Shown here: positions 25,611-38,530 of the stretch, piece by piece
Position numbering within the stretch: the first letter of the stretch is position 1
How the letters are laid out: each line of letters opens with the position of its first letter
From: Polytrichum commune
Lineage: Eukaryota > Streptophyta > Polytrichopsida > Polytrichales > Polytrichaceae
Assembly (NCBI GenBank): GCA_950295325.1
Contig: OX485804.1
Span: 45,880,001-45,944,000 of the forward strand
Direction of reading: 5' to 3'
Length of the DNA stretch: 64,000 bases
Program-made: the position numbers and the translations under genes
Notes under the pieces: model-generated
Database searches by the model: none
The model's input: only the letters and a program-made list of their open reading frames with translations
Told to the model about the DNA's origin: nothing

Positions 25611-25985
25611 GGGTGAGTTTCCATGTAGGCCACACGCCCACCAAGTTCTAGTGTGAACAAGGACTAATTTGCCCAATTGTAGAGGGAATCTTGTGGAGTG
25701 GGGTTCATATGCCAACTAGTTACTCCCATCTTCTCATACCCGGGACTGCCTCCTAACCCGCTCCTTCTTAAACCTGTCTTCAATCCTTCGGTGACCAAAA
25801 CTTGTAAATTAAAGATTCTTTAGTGGACGCATGGAAGTCTAGTGGCCCATGTCCACGGCCCTCCACATTCTAGAGGACAACCAAGATGTGGTTGGATGGT
25901 AGCTTGTGCTTAACTACATGTGAACACCATTGACCCATTATTTTCTAGAATCTAGTGGGCGAGTGGCCTACATGGAAACTCACCC
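25611..25985. mobile_element. Tourist-like MITE, copy 1
   Basis: A 375-bp element with inverted ends GGGTGAGTTTCCATGTAGGC / complement. It is flanked by TTA on both sides (25608-25610 and 25986-25988), the TWA target duplication typical of PIF/Harbinger elements. No coding capacity. A second copy is at 33753-34140 and a likely end fragment near 27329-27385. Confidence 0.8.
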
Positions 25986-25988
25986 TTA

Positions 25989-27654
25989 AACCAACACTTT
26001 AACCCCTAATGTCCTACGCAACCATAATCTAGTCGTGAATAGTTTGCTCTGATCACTTTGACACCAATTCGGATGGTTTCAACTACTCCTCTTGTCCATG
26101 TTTAGGTCTATTATATCCTGCCACGTGGATTATTCTGATTCAACAAAGTTGTTTATTTTTAGTTGAAACATGGGAGTGTGCTCTCAATTGGTTTACAATG
26201 GAACCAATCCACGAATGCTTGCTTGACATTTGCCACTCCATGGTTTAGGGGCAACATAATCTAAACATGTTCTTTTTGTTGATCCCTATGTGCAAATGAG
26301 TCCCAATTGATCTGAAAATTTCCAAGACACTCAAATGCAACATATCGTAAACATTTACCATTGGAAGTTTTAGTTGGACATGTGTTGGTGGGTGTAAATC
26401 CATGTGGAAAGTGCGTAGTTGTGGCACCGCTGCTTCGAATTGCAAAGCTTCCCAAAATATCACAAAATAATGGTTTCAAGATTTGTGAGCTAATTTGAGT
26501 AGGTATATTGCCCCTCTGTTGAGTGAGGGTAGGATTTGTCATTTGGAGATGATTTCAATGGAGGTTCAATCAAAAAACCAACCCCAATTTAAATTCTAAA
26601 TTGCAGCCCCTCAACACCATTATTGACGTTCCTATTAAAATCTCCTACATAACAAAATTTTGACATTTAATTACTACAAATGGCTAGAATAGGCATTGAC
26701 AAGCCACCGTAAAGCTACCTGAACCAACTTGAGATAGAGCGGAGCATGTTACCTACCCTACATAGAGGTATTAAACGTCACTATGAGGTGGCGTCACTAA
26801 TGACACCTAAAACTGTCAATGCTACAACATGGGCAACAACAATAAAGTGTTGACAATCAGGAGGCGTTTGTAGGTGTTGGTTTTGAGCGGGGTGTTGGTT
26901 TGAACAACCTCTACCTTATAAGGAAAACTATAAGGAAAGTGGCTAAGGTATTGAGGCCTTCAAGCGACACTTTAAGAAACTTTTTCGATTTCAAGCAAGT
27001 TAAATAGCTTGAAATGTTTTCAAAAAGAATTCATTAGATTAGCGAATCAATACAAGGTGTACATTTTCTTTAAATAAATAAAACTATATGCAACCTATTG
27101 AAATTTGCAAAGTTGTTAAGAAATGAACATTTAATTTTCCACTAAAGGGGTCCATTGATGTTGGAATGCTAGGTGAGAATCACCACAAAATCAAGCTTAT
27201 TACAGGTGAGGATCTTTCTATCAAATGAAGGTGCCATCCCCCTTTTTGTGGATCACTTCTTACACTACCTTGTTGAGCAGACAAATCCCCAACTAAGCAT
27301 TGTGATTGGCCAAAGTGGTGTTGGTGCTCTTCTAACAATGTTCTTGCATCTGGTGGGCGAGCGGCCTACATAAAAACTAACTCTTACACTGCTATTGTGA
27401 ATGGTTGAAGTGGTGCTATTTCATACTTAATGCATATTATGATTAATTGCTTTTAACAATGACTTACTAGATAGCACCATTCCACTTAGTTGTTGACGGC
27501 TTAAGGATTAAAAATAGGTATCACCAAAAGTAAAATGTTACTATTAAGGCCTCAGCACCTTAATTTGAATTTGTTTCATGTCCTATGGGAAGTGGGCTAG
27601 TCAGAAATAGTAACCATTTAAGGCCTTCTACCATTTAGTTGTTGCACCAAATAC
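25989..27654. other. Gene-poor intergenic region
   Basis: No recognisable gene; small ORFs of 65-95 codons have no known domains. A degenerate right end of the Tourist-like family lies near 27345-27385 (GTGGGCGAGCGGCCTACAT). A stretch near 27540-27640 resembles the tail of the intronic dispersed family. Confidence 0.4.
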
Positions 27655-28400
27655 TTGTTCTTGTCATATATAATAGCAATAAACACTTGCAGAAATTCCC
27701 ATCAAGGTGAAGCTTGCCACTAAATTATCTCTTCAAGGTCCCAGTCATTGAATTTATCTACCTCAGTTTGCTCTCTCAGCATACCATTGAATCTGTTACT
27801 ACACTATATATGATATTTAGTGTCATACGGGAACGTTTTGGATGACGCTTTTTATGAATAAAGTGAACAAATGTTGTCATGAATGATGGATAAGTTCATC
27901 CATTGGCCAAAACCTCACCTTCTCTTGTCAGCAACTTGTGATGAAATATTGTCTTGGATGATTAAAATTTGGATGAAAAACCACTTGATAAGTGACAGTA
28001 ATCGCAACACTATAAAACTATATTGTATGTATTATAATGCATACAATGAATTACAAGGAATGACAAATAATGTTGGGTGAACATTTAGTGGTCGTGACAC
28101 TACACCACAGTTTACAATTCGTATTGAGCAAGACAATTAGAATCGGTGACACTAAGTATCATATTTAGTGTACTTCATTGTATGCAATGTGACAAGGATA
28201 AAAACTAGAAAAACGGAACTGAGGATCCAAACACAGCAGGGGTTGCGGTTAGAAACGTGGACCTGAGCCACATAATATGAGAAATGTTTTGGTTGGAAGT
28301 TGTCAGTTTTTGGAAATAAATAGGGAATGGGATTGATTGACAATGAGACTGAAACTACAGACGATGAAAATAGGTTCACATTACAAGCGTGCGACAATTT
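27655..28400 (-). pseudogene. Relocated INTS1 fragment (exon 18 region plus introns)
   Basis: 27655-27810 aligns by eye with about 1410-1600, which spans INTS1 exon 18 and its intron flanks: shared blocks include TATAATAGCAAT, AGAAATTCCCATCAAG, TACCTCAG and ATTGAATCTGTTACTAC. The match resumes at 28162 (CATTGTATGCAAT) and reaches about 28400 (GACAATGAGACTGAAACTACAGA). Exon bases carry indels, so it is non-coding. Because introns are included, the copy arose from DNA, not mRNA. It is split by a TA-flanked inverted-repeat element. Confidence 0.75.
27811..28161. mobile_element. TA-flanked inverted-repeat element inside the INTS1 fragment
   Basis: A 351-bp insert with 15-bp ends TGATATTTAGTGTCA / TGACACTAAGTATCA, one mismatch, flanked by TA on each side. 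It interrupts an otherwise continuous match to INTS1, so its limits can be read against the parent sequence. TA duplication points to the Tc1/mariner superfamily; no coding sequence. Confidence 0.6.
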
Positions 28401-28913
28401 GATCTTATTGGAATTCAATAGGTCTAGAGATGAGATCGCACAAGCATATACACATACACAAAGGCATATGAACAATGCTGGGAGTGAGGTTATCTCATGC
28501 TATCCTTGCTTTGCCTTTTATCGCTTTTCTTCTTTTCTTTGGTTCATACAAACAACATGGGATAACTCTTATCCCTGTTCGGACTAGTGTTGTGCCCTTA
28601 TTCTAACCTTATTGTTTCTCATGCCTCTTTCATTACATTTCTATTGACTACGAGCAATCTAATGCTCTACCTTTCTACAGATCTAACAAGGTTGCGATAT
28701 TTGTCAGTATCGAAGACCATGATCACATGAAAGGAGACTCGAATGCATTTCGTACTCCTCTATCATACTAAATACAACGACCTTTTGTAGACAAATATGA
28801 TTTCACTAGAGAAAGTCCTAGGTGTTTGAAAACATTGATAAAACATGTACGAGATAGTTTTTTCACTTTTGTTTCCACAATAGTTGTGCCAAGAGAATGA
28901 ATTGTTGGGCAGT

Positions 28914-31900
28914 CTACCTCGGCGATGGTGCCATTTCGGAGGTTGTGGAGTAATGGAAAGATCCCATGAGAGTGCTATGAGGAGCTTCGGCTTCTTCCAT
29001 TGTCATCGCGAGGTGCAATTCTTGAAGCACGGAGGTCATTGTTGGTGGCCGATGAATAGCATTTGGCTCCACACATTGCAATGCGAGCTCGGCCACTTTC
29101 CAAAGCGCGTTTTGACTTGGTCTCGGATGCGAAGCTTTCACTTCGGGAGCCAATATGGGTTCAAGGTTGTCATCTTCTAGATTTTTCCGTGCCTAAGGAA
29201 AACCACAAATCACAACATAATACACATATCACACATGCTTTGTTTCTATTGATTTCAAAATGCAAGTGACCAATAGGTACATGTTGAGCTAGTCTTAATA
29301 TGTATGTGTTAGGGTTTAATGTCTTTTCCATGTTAAGCTAAATATCGTTCACCATTCACTTCATTCAACTCATGGTTTATCATTGTATGTCTTTCATCCG
29401 TCTTTATGCAATAATGATATTTAAATAAAAGATAAATATTGCAACCTCATACAGTTTGGTAAGCAATGAATGTTGTAATATTGTGTGATCTAATCATTGT
29501 GAAACTAATGTTGGTGTTTTAATATAAAGATTTGTGATAGTGTATATTGTATTACCTTTGTTAATTTGAGCATACTTACATTGTTTTGCAAGAGTATGAA
29601 TTTCTTGGTAATCTTATCCCAAGATTCAATGAAAACTTCAATATGGAAAGATTTGAAGAATGCTTGATTGAATTTCTTAAATATAGCATCATTGTGTCTA
29701 GGTAACCAAGTGTACTATGATTATGCTCCATCTAGAAAAATACCTTAAGATATGCATGCAATTTGCATAGAACATGATTGAGGGATGAATACTAACCCAA
29801 TCACAAATGTTAAGTTGGTGATCCTCAAACTCTTCACTAAACCGGTAGATGGGTGGACGTCCCGTGAGCAACTCTAAGAGAACCACTCCAAAACTAAAGA
29901 TGTCACTCTTGGTGGATAGACAATGGGTGTTGAAGTACCTGCAAAATCAATCTTAGATCGTTAACATGTTTTTTTGATAGATGCATTGTTCTTATATATA
30001 TCCTATACAATTTGCAAAATAAAGGTAGAATACAACCTATATATTTGTGCAGGTAATAATGTCGACTTCAAATTGGTTGAACAATGTTCAACACAAAAGT
30101 GTACTTGAGGCTAGGATTGAATGAATAGAAGAGTCATTGAATTACTCTGGATCAAGATAGCCCACAGTTCCTTTGACGAAGGTCGTGACTTCATTTGGAT
30201 TGTCATCCTCACCCACTGATTTTGTGAGTCCAAAGTCTGCAACTTTGGCATTTAATTTGGAAGAGATGAGGATGTTGCTGCTCTTGATATCACGATGTAT
30301 GAGAATTGGACTACAACCCATATGTAGATACACCAAGCCTGTGCAATTATCTTACGTTAACAAAGTTTTAAAAATATGTATTGATTACATATACACAAAT
30401 GCTAGAGTCTTATAAAAGAATCACCTTTCAGGTGGGGGGGGGGGGGGGGTTGAACTCAATGTAAAGATTCAAAATGACATGAATGGGAAGTAATACTAAT
30501 ACCATTATTTACATTCATCATAATCATTGTAGGGTAATTTGTTTGAGATAACACCTCATTCCTTGACTTTCTTTCATTTGACAAAAGCAATTCAACCAAA
30601 AAGAATGCAAATGGCCTTCAAAATTTGTGTGAAAATATGAACTGAAATGTCTCAAATTTTCCCTTGAAGATTTATAGAAAAAAAATGAGAGGACATGATA
30701 GATACAATTTTCACTTACCTTGGGCAGCATCGCAAGCAATGTGCAAGCGCATCCTCCAATCAAGTGTGCCAATTTTCTTCGACTTCCCTGGATTGTTACC
30801 CACTCCTAAGCATGGTGTGATAGCCTACCAAACGCACTAGGTATTCATGTGCAAAATGGGGGAAACACTTTGAAAATTTGAACTATACAAGAATCAATAT
30901 CTACATTCTATAAGTATAAACATAAACACAAGGAAGAAGGATTGGTTTACCACGTAGTTGATCATGTAGGGAACCGTTGTGCATATATTCGTAGATCAGA
31001 ATTTGTTTCTTGTCTTCATGGCAATATCCAACCAAAGCTACCAAATTCTTGTGACGTACCCTTGAAAGGACATCTACCTAGAGTCACATGTGCCAAGCTC
31101 AAAACTAAGTCCAAGTTACTTGACCAATCTATAATGTGGCAAGGTTAATGAGAATTAACACAAGGTCACCCAAGTTTTCTTGATGTTTGAATTATCATAC
31201 TCAAAAGTGGTGTCAGGCTATGAAAAACCGGATTTCTAGATTGTCCTACTAGGATGCGTGGACTAAGCTTGTCTTGCATAAGTTGATCCAAGCTTATGGA
31301 TAGTGCGTCCTAGCGTATACCCTATTTTAGATCCTAAAATACTCTCAAAGTTTGAGAGGTGGAAAGAGGAGGTCCTAGAAATTTCACCCAACTTTTGAAG
31401 TAGCCTTTGGTTTGGAACGAGCTAATGAGCTCTTAATAGAAAGGTTTCTCAAAGAAGGATCAAACCCACGGTTTCATCCCTCTTTGAGGGCCTTTACGGA
31501 TAACTCTAATACCTTCCATGTTCGGAAGTTTTTGGTGTATGCTTGGGAGGTAGTGTGGAGGTTAGAATGAAGAACATTCCATATTGGTTCATCGAAGGTC
31601 AAACTCATTTTAGCATGCCAAGAGGTGCTAAATTGAGTTTGACCCTCAATGAACCAGACTAGGTCTCTCTTCACTTAGAATTTAAAAAAACAACACCTCC
31701 AAGCATGCACCACAAACTATTGATGATGTATGCAAAACAACCAATGGAAAATCATACGGCACCAACTCTTGACAATAAGTCCCATTGAAGTTGAGTTAAA
31801 GGATAACTCTATAGTCAATAAAACTTCTCCCTTGAAAATCAACTACATTCAAAAGGTAATGAACATATAGTTCCCAAGAATCAAGACAAACTTCTGCGAT

Positions 31901-34900
31901 TTACAAACCTCATTGAAAAATTCTTTTTCACCTTGCATCCCCTGGCGTGATGCTCCATTAGAAACCTTCACAGCCACTTCCTGACCATCAGGAAGTGTTC
32001 CATAAAAAACTCGTCCAAATCCTCCTTTTCCGATTTCTGTGCTGAAATCGTTAGTTGCAACAATGACCTCCGCAAGTGTATACGCTTTAGCTCCAGTAGG
32101 ATTGCCAAGTTCTATTAGACCATACAATTTCAATGTTGTGTTAGGTGGTCAAAATTGTTAATTGGGGACTCCTATCAATCCATAGATGAGTGAAGATGAA
32201 GTACAAAATGACAAGTAGAGTACCTATAGTTTTACGAATGCGAACATTTGATTGTAAGTTTGTGATAAAGTGACATGGAATATTGGAGCATATGATGATG
32301 CCTCTCATTCATCCAATGAAAACATTGTAATTCATCTATGACTGAAACTTATAGGTGATTTGACAATGAGTCAAAAGCAAAAGTCTTACTTTATAGAGTC
32401 CAGTGGGACTTGAAAAAATGAAATATAATCACGAACTTGGAGAATGAGAGAGTTCACTCTAGATAAAAATGATTGACATGCTTGTATGCAACAATAATAC
32501 AATGTCCAATTCAAAAGTCAAGTCATAAGTAGGAGAAATGAATTCACTTGTAGCATACCTAGAATACGGTAGGCATGTGTTTGAAAGTTATCTTACCAAG
32601 ACTCCCCGTTTCCAAGATGTGAGCGTTGCGCTTCGCTTGACAAAAGAAGTAGAGAATGATTCCGAGAACAAATGCAACTCCCAAAATACTGCCAAGGACT
32701 GCTCCAATAATAATGCTGTGTTTATTAGAAGTACTTGATTGAGAGCTAGTTATACCACCTCCGGTTAAAAGAGAATTGCCAGGGAGATACCTGACAGTAG
32801 ACATACAATTTCGAATGATCAACATGGTTGTGTGCAAAACCTTGCATGTTGAGAATGAAAATACATGGATTTGTAAGATTGGAAAAGTGTAAAATCTTGT
32901 ATAAGGTAGTGGTGAAGACTTACGTGAATTGGAGTGTATTCGAGGAAAGAAGCCCAGTGGGAATAGGTCCACTGAAATTGTTATTTTGCACGGACCTGCC
33001 ATGCAAATTCTTAACGAATGAGTCTTTAGAATTTAGAGAAAATTTATTCTTTTCTAGCACCTGGGTCTGGGGGCATCGACCAAACTGACCGAATATGTAG
33101 GGTTGAGGCATCTATATATAACTGATAAGATTTGCATCTGTTTAGGAGGAGTAAGAGCAGGGAGTTATTTCTTTTGCGAAGAGAAACAAATTCTAAGGAG
33201 AATGGTTGCTTTTTTTGTTTTCCACATGAATATGGAAATTGTTAATTTCGAAGAGGTAAAGTTAGGGTAACACATAGTTGATCCATAAGTTAACCACTCA
33301 TCTAAATGCAATCGCTTGGTTACGACAGTTATCCAAACTCTTATGAGGGTAGCCAATCACAAGCCGTCACCACATAAACCTTAACTCTGTTCACTTAGAA
33401 AATATATATCTCATCTGTGTTGGCATTACATGACCCTAGTGAGCGGTAAAATTGGACCTGGTCAACTATGGATGCATCAACCTTAAATGAGCACTAGAAA
33501 ACTAGATGAATCAAATTGCCTCAATCTTGCCAAGCCTCTAAAGACATCTTGGTTAGCAAAACTTAGTGATAGGTGAGAGTTCCCAAACCTCAATCAATGA
33601 TTTGAAACACAACTTAATGACTTGAGGTTTATTTATTATTGCAAAGTGTGGATGTGTGTCACGAAAGAGTTTCAGAACGCAAGAGGTTGGACTGCCACTC
33701 TAAAAGTCCATAAGAGATAAGTTCCCTTCACTATTTGAGAATGTAGTATTAAGGGTGAGTTTCCATGTAGGCCGCTTGCCCACTAGATTTTAGATAATAA
33801 TGGGTTGGAGGTGTTCTAATGTAGATAAGCACAAACCTCCAACCAACCACATTTTGGTGGCCTACTAGAATATGGAGGGTTGTGGGACATGGGCTGCTAT
33901 ACTTCCATGTGCCTATTAAAGCATTTTTTAACCTACAAGTGTTGGTCACTGAAGGATCGAAGTCCAGTTTTAGAAGGAAGAGGAGGTTTTAACTTGGAGG
34001 AGGTTAGCAGGTGGGCCCAAACTAGAGTAGCTAGTTGGCACATATAAACCTTACCCCACCAAATCCATCTACATTTGTGGTGAGTTGTCCTTATTCTGAC
34101 TAGAATCTCATGGGCAAGTGACTTACATGAAAACTCACCCTAAGTCTTTCTTCCAAATGGACCAACAAGTTGATCTTAGCCTCTATCTCACGGAGGTTAT
34201 TGCACTGTGCTACTCTATGGAATTAGCTTGTTTGGCACAACCTTGCTGTACTTGGTCTCATAAATCTTTTGACTACCCGGACTTTCAAATCAATTTCATT
34301 TCATTTCAATACCCTCGAATATGTGACTATTTTTGTTGCACCCACTCTTGAAAAATGGAAAATGTTTCAATAACTTGTGGCAAAATGATTTTGACTGCCA
34401 TGCTTCCCATGTGCATTCTTTAAAGGATGTCTAACGTACTGACAAAGTGACGAAAACAATTTGTTCATATGAGACGCATATGCTCTCCAAAAAGATCCAC
34501 ATAACCTGAATTGGCCTATGCAAGCTTGGCCCACACATCTTAATATGACAAGCTAGAACACCAATTTTTTTTTAAAAACCTCAAATTCTCAATTTGCCAT
34601 TTTAGCCAACAAACCTGGAGTTTAAAGCGGAGACTTAACAAGGTTACACTGTTGTGCTGAAGAGTGACATCAACAAATGAAATTGGGTCAGTGCTTACAG
34701 TTCTTTCAAGTGCAGCAAACCTGTCAGCCAGTCTGGTAGCACGCCACTCAGATTATTGTTCTGCAAGCGCCTGAAAATCCAATCAACACTGCACAGGATG
34801 AGTCTGACTCAAAGCTCATGGACCTCTTTCCAAACATTATATGTCAAGAGACAACAGGGAAATTGCTTGAAATACCAAGTGGAAATGCAATGGCTGCCTG

Positions 34901-37900
34901 TGGGTCAATGTACAATATAAATCTGCCGCTCATGCAGATTCAGCTTTGCCCACTGATACATCAACGGTCTTCTAAATAGCTCAACTCACATAAAAAGGGT
35001 TTCCTTTTTACTGAAGGAGGCCTTGGAACTGATGCCTAACAAAGTAGATGATGAGAAGCAGATGTGCCTAATTCAAATACTTATCTTAATCGGACGCATA
35101 TGTTTGAAAAGTGTGTAGCTAGATGTGGCTCTGAGAACGGCTGTAATAAAGGACATGTGTCTTGAAAGGATTACACCGATTAACCATTCTAGGCTCAATA
35201 GTCAAAATAGCTTGGGGGGGGGGGGTGTGACCATTTCATGAGCACGAGAATCTTCACTTTGATAATGAACAAGATGTTCCCTAATATTCTTCAGCTGAGT
35301 GATCATGTTGGGTGGGGTTGGGAATATGTCATGTAAGGTGCTAGAATTATACCTTACGGATGCTTGTCAAGAAGTAGATTTAGCTTGACAAACGAGTGAG
35401 ATTCAGGTGAAGCACTATCACTGAATATTATTGGAATGGAATGGCTGATAGTAGTTGAATACTGTTATGTCATATGAGCTCCAAAAGTTATAAGGAAAGT
35501 GACAACGGCCTCGATTTGAATTTGCTCACTGTCTCATACTAATTGCGTGTTTCATATCCTAATAGAAGTGGGCTACTTGGAAAAAGGAACCATTCAAGAC
35601 CCATTACCCTACAATGGATTTTCATTTCATCATCCTTGGCTGAAATATCCACATGGAGCCCATGCGGGTGACTGGATCAGGGGAGCAGGTCATGCCTGTG
35701 GTTTGATTATGTGGAAATATACTTACAATGTTTCAAGATTTGTTATGAATGATAGATCCGGCAGTGACCCCGAGAGATGATTGTTGTCCAGCGATCTGCC
35801 AACGGAAAATGTATTAGCACATGTTAGTTGTAGTAGGGTGCAGCTGGATGCTGGTTGAGTTCTCCCCACATGATGTAAATGTAACATATATTTGAAGGAA
35901 TTTGATCAGCACCTGGGGACAGAGGTATGTAAGCAAATTTGTGTCAAATATTCATGTGGATTGTGAAGATATTAGGAATCTTTATTGGGCTGAAGATTTT
36001 AAATCGTCAAATAAGTAGGTAAGCTCTAGATGTTGAACTTACAAGCTTGTAAGAGCCACGAGGCTGGAAAATGTGGATGGAAAAGTGCCCTCGAGATGGT
36101 AACTTGAGAGATTCCTGCACAAATCCCCCTCACACAGAGATTCAGGAATCAGGATGCTCTGTTGGTCTTTGTACTTACAATGAATGTGTTAAATGAGTAT
36201 ACTAAACCTCTCTAAAACCTTGGCACGGTAATGACTCTAACTTCGCATATAGGACTTCCGTAAGAATTCTGCTATTCTGCAGACTTCAAAACCCCACTGA
36301 AGCAGATGTACTTTAGCTATCCTAAGTGAGTACTTAGGAGCACATATAAATATGTATATACACACTTACATATGCAACCTAAACATAAATTTTGTGTATC
36401 TAAAAGTTTAGTACAGAAATGATTTGCATTACTCTTATGGCACTCAATTAAACTGCCATTGACGTCTTACACGGCAGTAATTTCTGGCGGTGAAGTTGTG
36501 CTGCAAACAACCCACGGATGTGGGTTAGGAAGACATGGATCGCCACTCCATTCCGTCAAGTTCAGGCTCGCTTTGATATCCTCGATGGCTAGTACTGCAG
36601 AATCACAAAGCATGTTCCTCCCATCAGGATGGTCCATTGTAACGAATTTGGAGAAACCACCCACAGGCATCGGGTTTACAAATATGTATCAAATTGATGG
36701 CTGACAATGACCTTGTAACAGGGATTCAACAAGTGTATCTGGCTCAAAGAACCATTAATGTTTACATATACAAAACAAAGCTGAATATTAAACTCAAGGA
36801 GTCAGATGCAGATGATGAAATTATAGGAAACTCACAGTCCCGTTCAACAGTTTTTGATGTGGCTGGGTCAGACACTGCAAAGACCTCCAGGGCATTCAAG
36901 ATAGGACCCCAGATTGAGGTTGCAGTCGGGATTAGATCGAACGTTGACGTAGGGCCCATAGAATAATCTGTTTCTTGGAACGTCCAGAAACCGTATTCAA
37001 AAGCTGACGGGTGATCTGGGGTGATGTTGTACGTGTTCTCATATGTCGACACCCATGGAGGTATTTGTATGTCGAATTCTCTTGAGGTCAGGTTCGCATT
37101 CGGGTCCAATTCCGCAAAGTGAAGAAGTGAAAACGGAAGCTTGACAGTCTGGTTGGTATCTGGCGGCAGATAATGAATTGACAAAGTGCCGGATACTGTG
37201 GCCACAGCCGTTTGCAGGACAGCTATGGGTGCAGGGTAATATGGACCCGAGAAATATGAGTTACTAATGGAGTGTGTTGAGGTCAGCTCCTTGAGTGGTG
37301 AAGTCGTAGTATTCAAGTAACTTGAACCTACACCTTCCGGATACCAGTATCGATCGAAAGGATCAGTTGGGTACCTGCAAGCTCCGAATCCCAATTACAG
37401 AACAGTTAATAACTTGTCAGCAGAATCAAGTGGAAATTAGACCGCCCAATCAGGTGATGAGTTATTGTTATAGGGGCGATGGCACGTGACTACCTTATCA
37501 GATCCGTCCCACCAAAATTCACTCTCGTGCGTATCGCCATGAACCTTTGTTCTGTAATGTATGAATAAAAATCTGTGAAGAATGAGGGCATGGTCTTCAG
37601 AGTGATTCCAGAAATGAATGGAGTGGATGTCGGAGAAGTTCGTAAGAGGCACAGGAAAGTTATATTTCCTTGCGCCAAGTATGTATGCTCAAAATATAAT
37701 CCAGTGTCAGCAGAAGTGACAACGTCTTCTACGACAGTTGCATCAATAGCTAACTCAAACGATGGCGGCGTGGACGCATTGTCGTAGTTGCCATAGAAGA
37801 AGGTCGTCCTCAGCATGTACGAACTGTCCCGAAGAACAGGAAGTGTGTAACAGTTCTTGCTGCGAGAATCATCAAAGTATCTCAAACTCGAATACTCGGC

Positions 37901-38530
37901 GAATTGTGAGTAATTGGCCGATTGGGCAAGAGAAATGTTTGCATAGTTTTTCCCCGCTGTAATGTAAGGAGCATCGGGTACCCAATGCAGACCTGTTGAG
38001 TCGTTATAACTCCTACTTGCACCACAGTCAATGTTCAGAAATCCTGCAAGTTGAACACATGAGACAGGCCGGCAGTCAGGCGCACATTAAAGTCGATTCT
38101 GGGATAATTTAATCACACACTCCTTCTCAAATTGTCTGGTTCTTTGGTGTGCATAACTTTATCATCTCCAAGGTTGCATGTACATTCTGAATGTTCACTA
38201 ACAGAAGCATATTATGATCTTCGACTATCCAACTGCTAAATCAATACTTATGGCAGATAGTCAAGCTGAGGCCAGCTTCTTGATGTTGGACACTGCAAGG
38301 TGATGAAATTATATCGAGCTTCTTCAATGCATGTCACATAAAGAAATTAATAGTCAAATAACATCACTTTCAAATCTACTCGGAGCCTGGTGGCAGAAGT
38401 ATTAATGTCCGTCTTGCGGAGGCTACAAAATAATTAAACCTGCTGGATCCTGAGCCCAGGCTGCTGGGAGCACAGTGAAACTCCACACGTGAAGAATCAC
38501 TCCAACCGCATGGAAGTAGCTTATCGACAT
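28914..38530 (-). CDS. Malectin-like LRR receptor kinase 1
   Basis: A plasma-membrane receptor kinase of the malectin-like/LRR (subfamily I-like) type. Fifteen exons join in phase: 38530-38440, 38043-37494, 37374-36836, 36594-36471, 36114-36043, 35795-35727, 34770-34699, 32995-32924, 32790-32597, 32111-31909, 31077-30951, 30787-30719, 30338-30146, 29938-29797, 29192-28914; 931 aa. Signal peptide ends near AAWA (about 26). The malectin-like region is about 31-393, with the GDPC motif ([15 protein letters not shown]) next. LRRs lie on 69-72-nt exons, and a membrane segment at about 555-580 ([19 protein letters not shown]). The kinase has GKGGFGRV, Lys643 in VAVK, HRD (742-744), DFG (762-764) and GTVGYLDPE, so an active RD kinase is expected. 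Ligand unknown. Intron 7 is expanded to 1.7 kb by a MITE. It is the downstream member of a tandem pair with 41629-48665. The start could lie at another ATG. Confidence 0.9.
30434..30449 (+). repeat. Poly-G run in an RLK 1 intron
   Basis: A 16-base G homopolymer in the intron between exons 12 and 13. Length may be unreliable in assembly. A similar G run occurs at about 35213-35225 and a C run at 63417-63432. Confidence 0.6.
33753..34140. mobile_element. Tourist-like MITE, copy 2, in RLK 1 intron 7
   Basis: 388 bp, inverted ends beginning GGGTGAGTTTCCATGTAGGC and ending in ACTCACCC, flanked by TAA on both sides (33750-33752 and 34141-34143). Same family as 25611-25985. It helps to make this intron longer than its counterpart in the second kinase gene (44613-45204). 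Confidence 0.8.
35095..35615. repeat. Dispersed repeat copy in RLK 1 intron 6
   Basis: Carries the family blocks ATTAACCATTCTAGGCTCAA near 35177 and GAATCTTCACTTTGATAATG near 35249, then a tail near 35460-35615 (GAAGTGGGCTA, TTCAAGACCCATTACC). Interrupted by a G-run. Related copies: 22365, 44690, 51455, 55413 and 58043. Confidence 0.6.
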
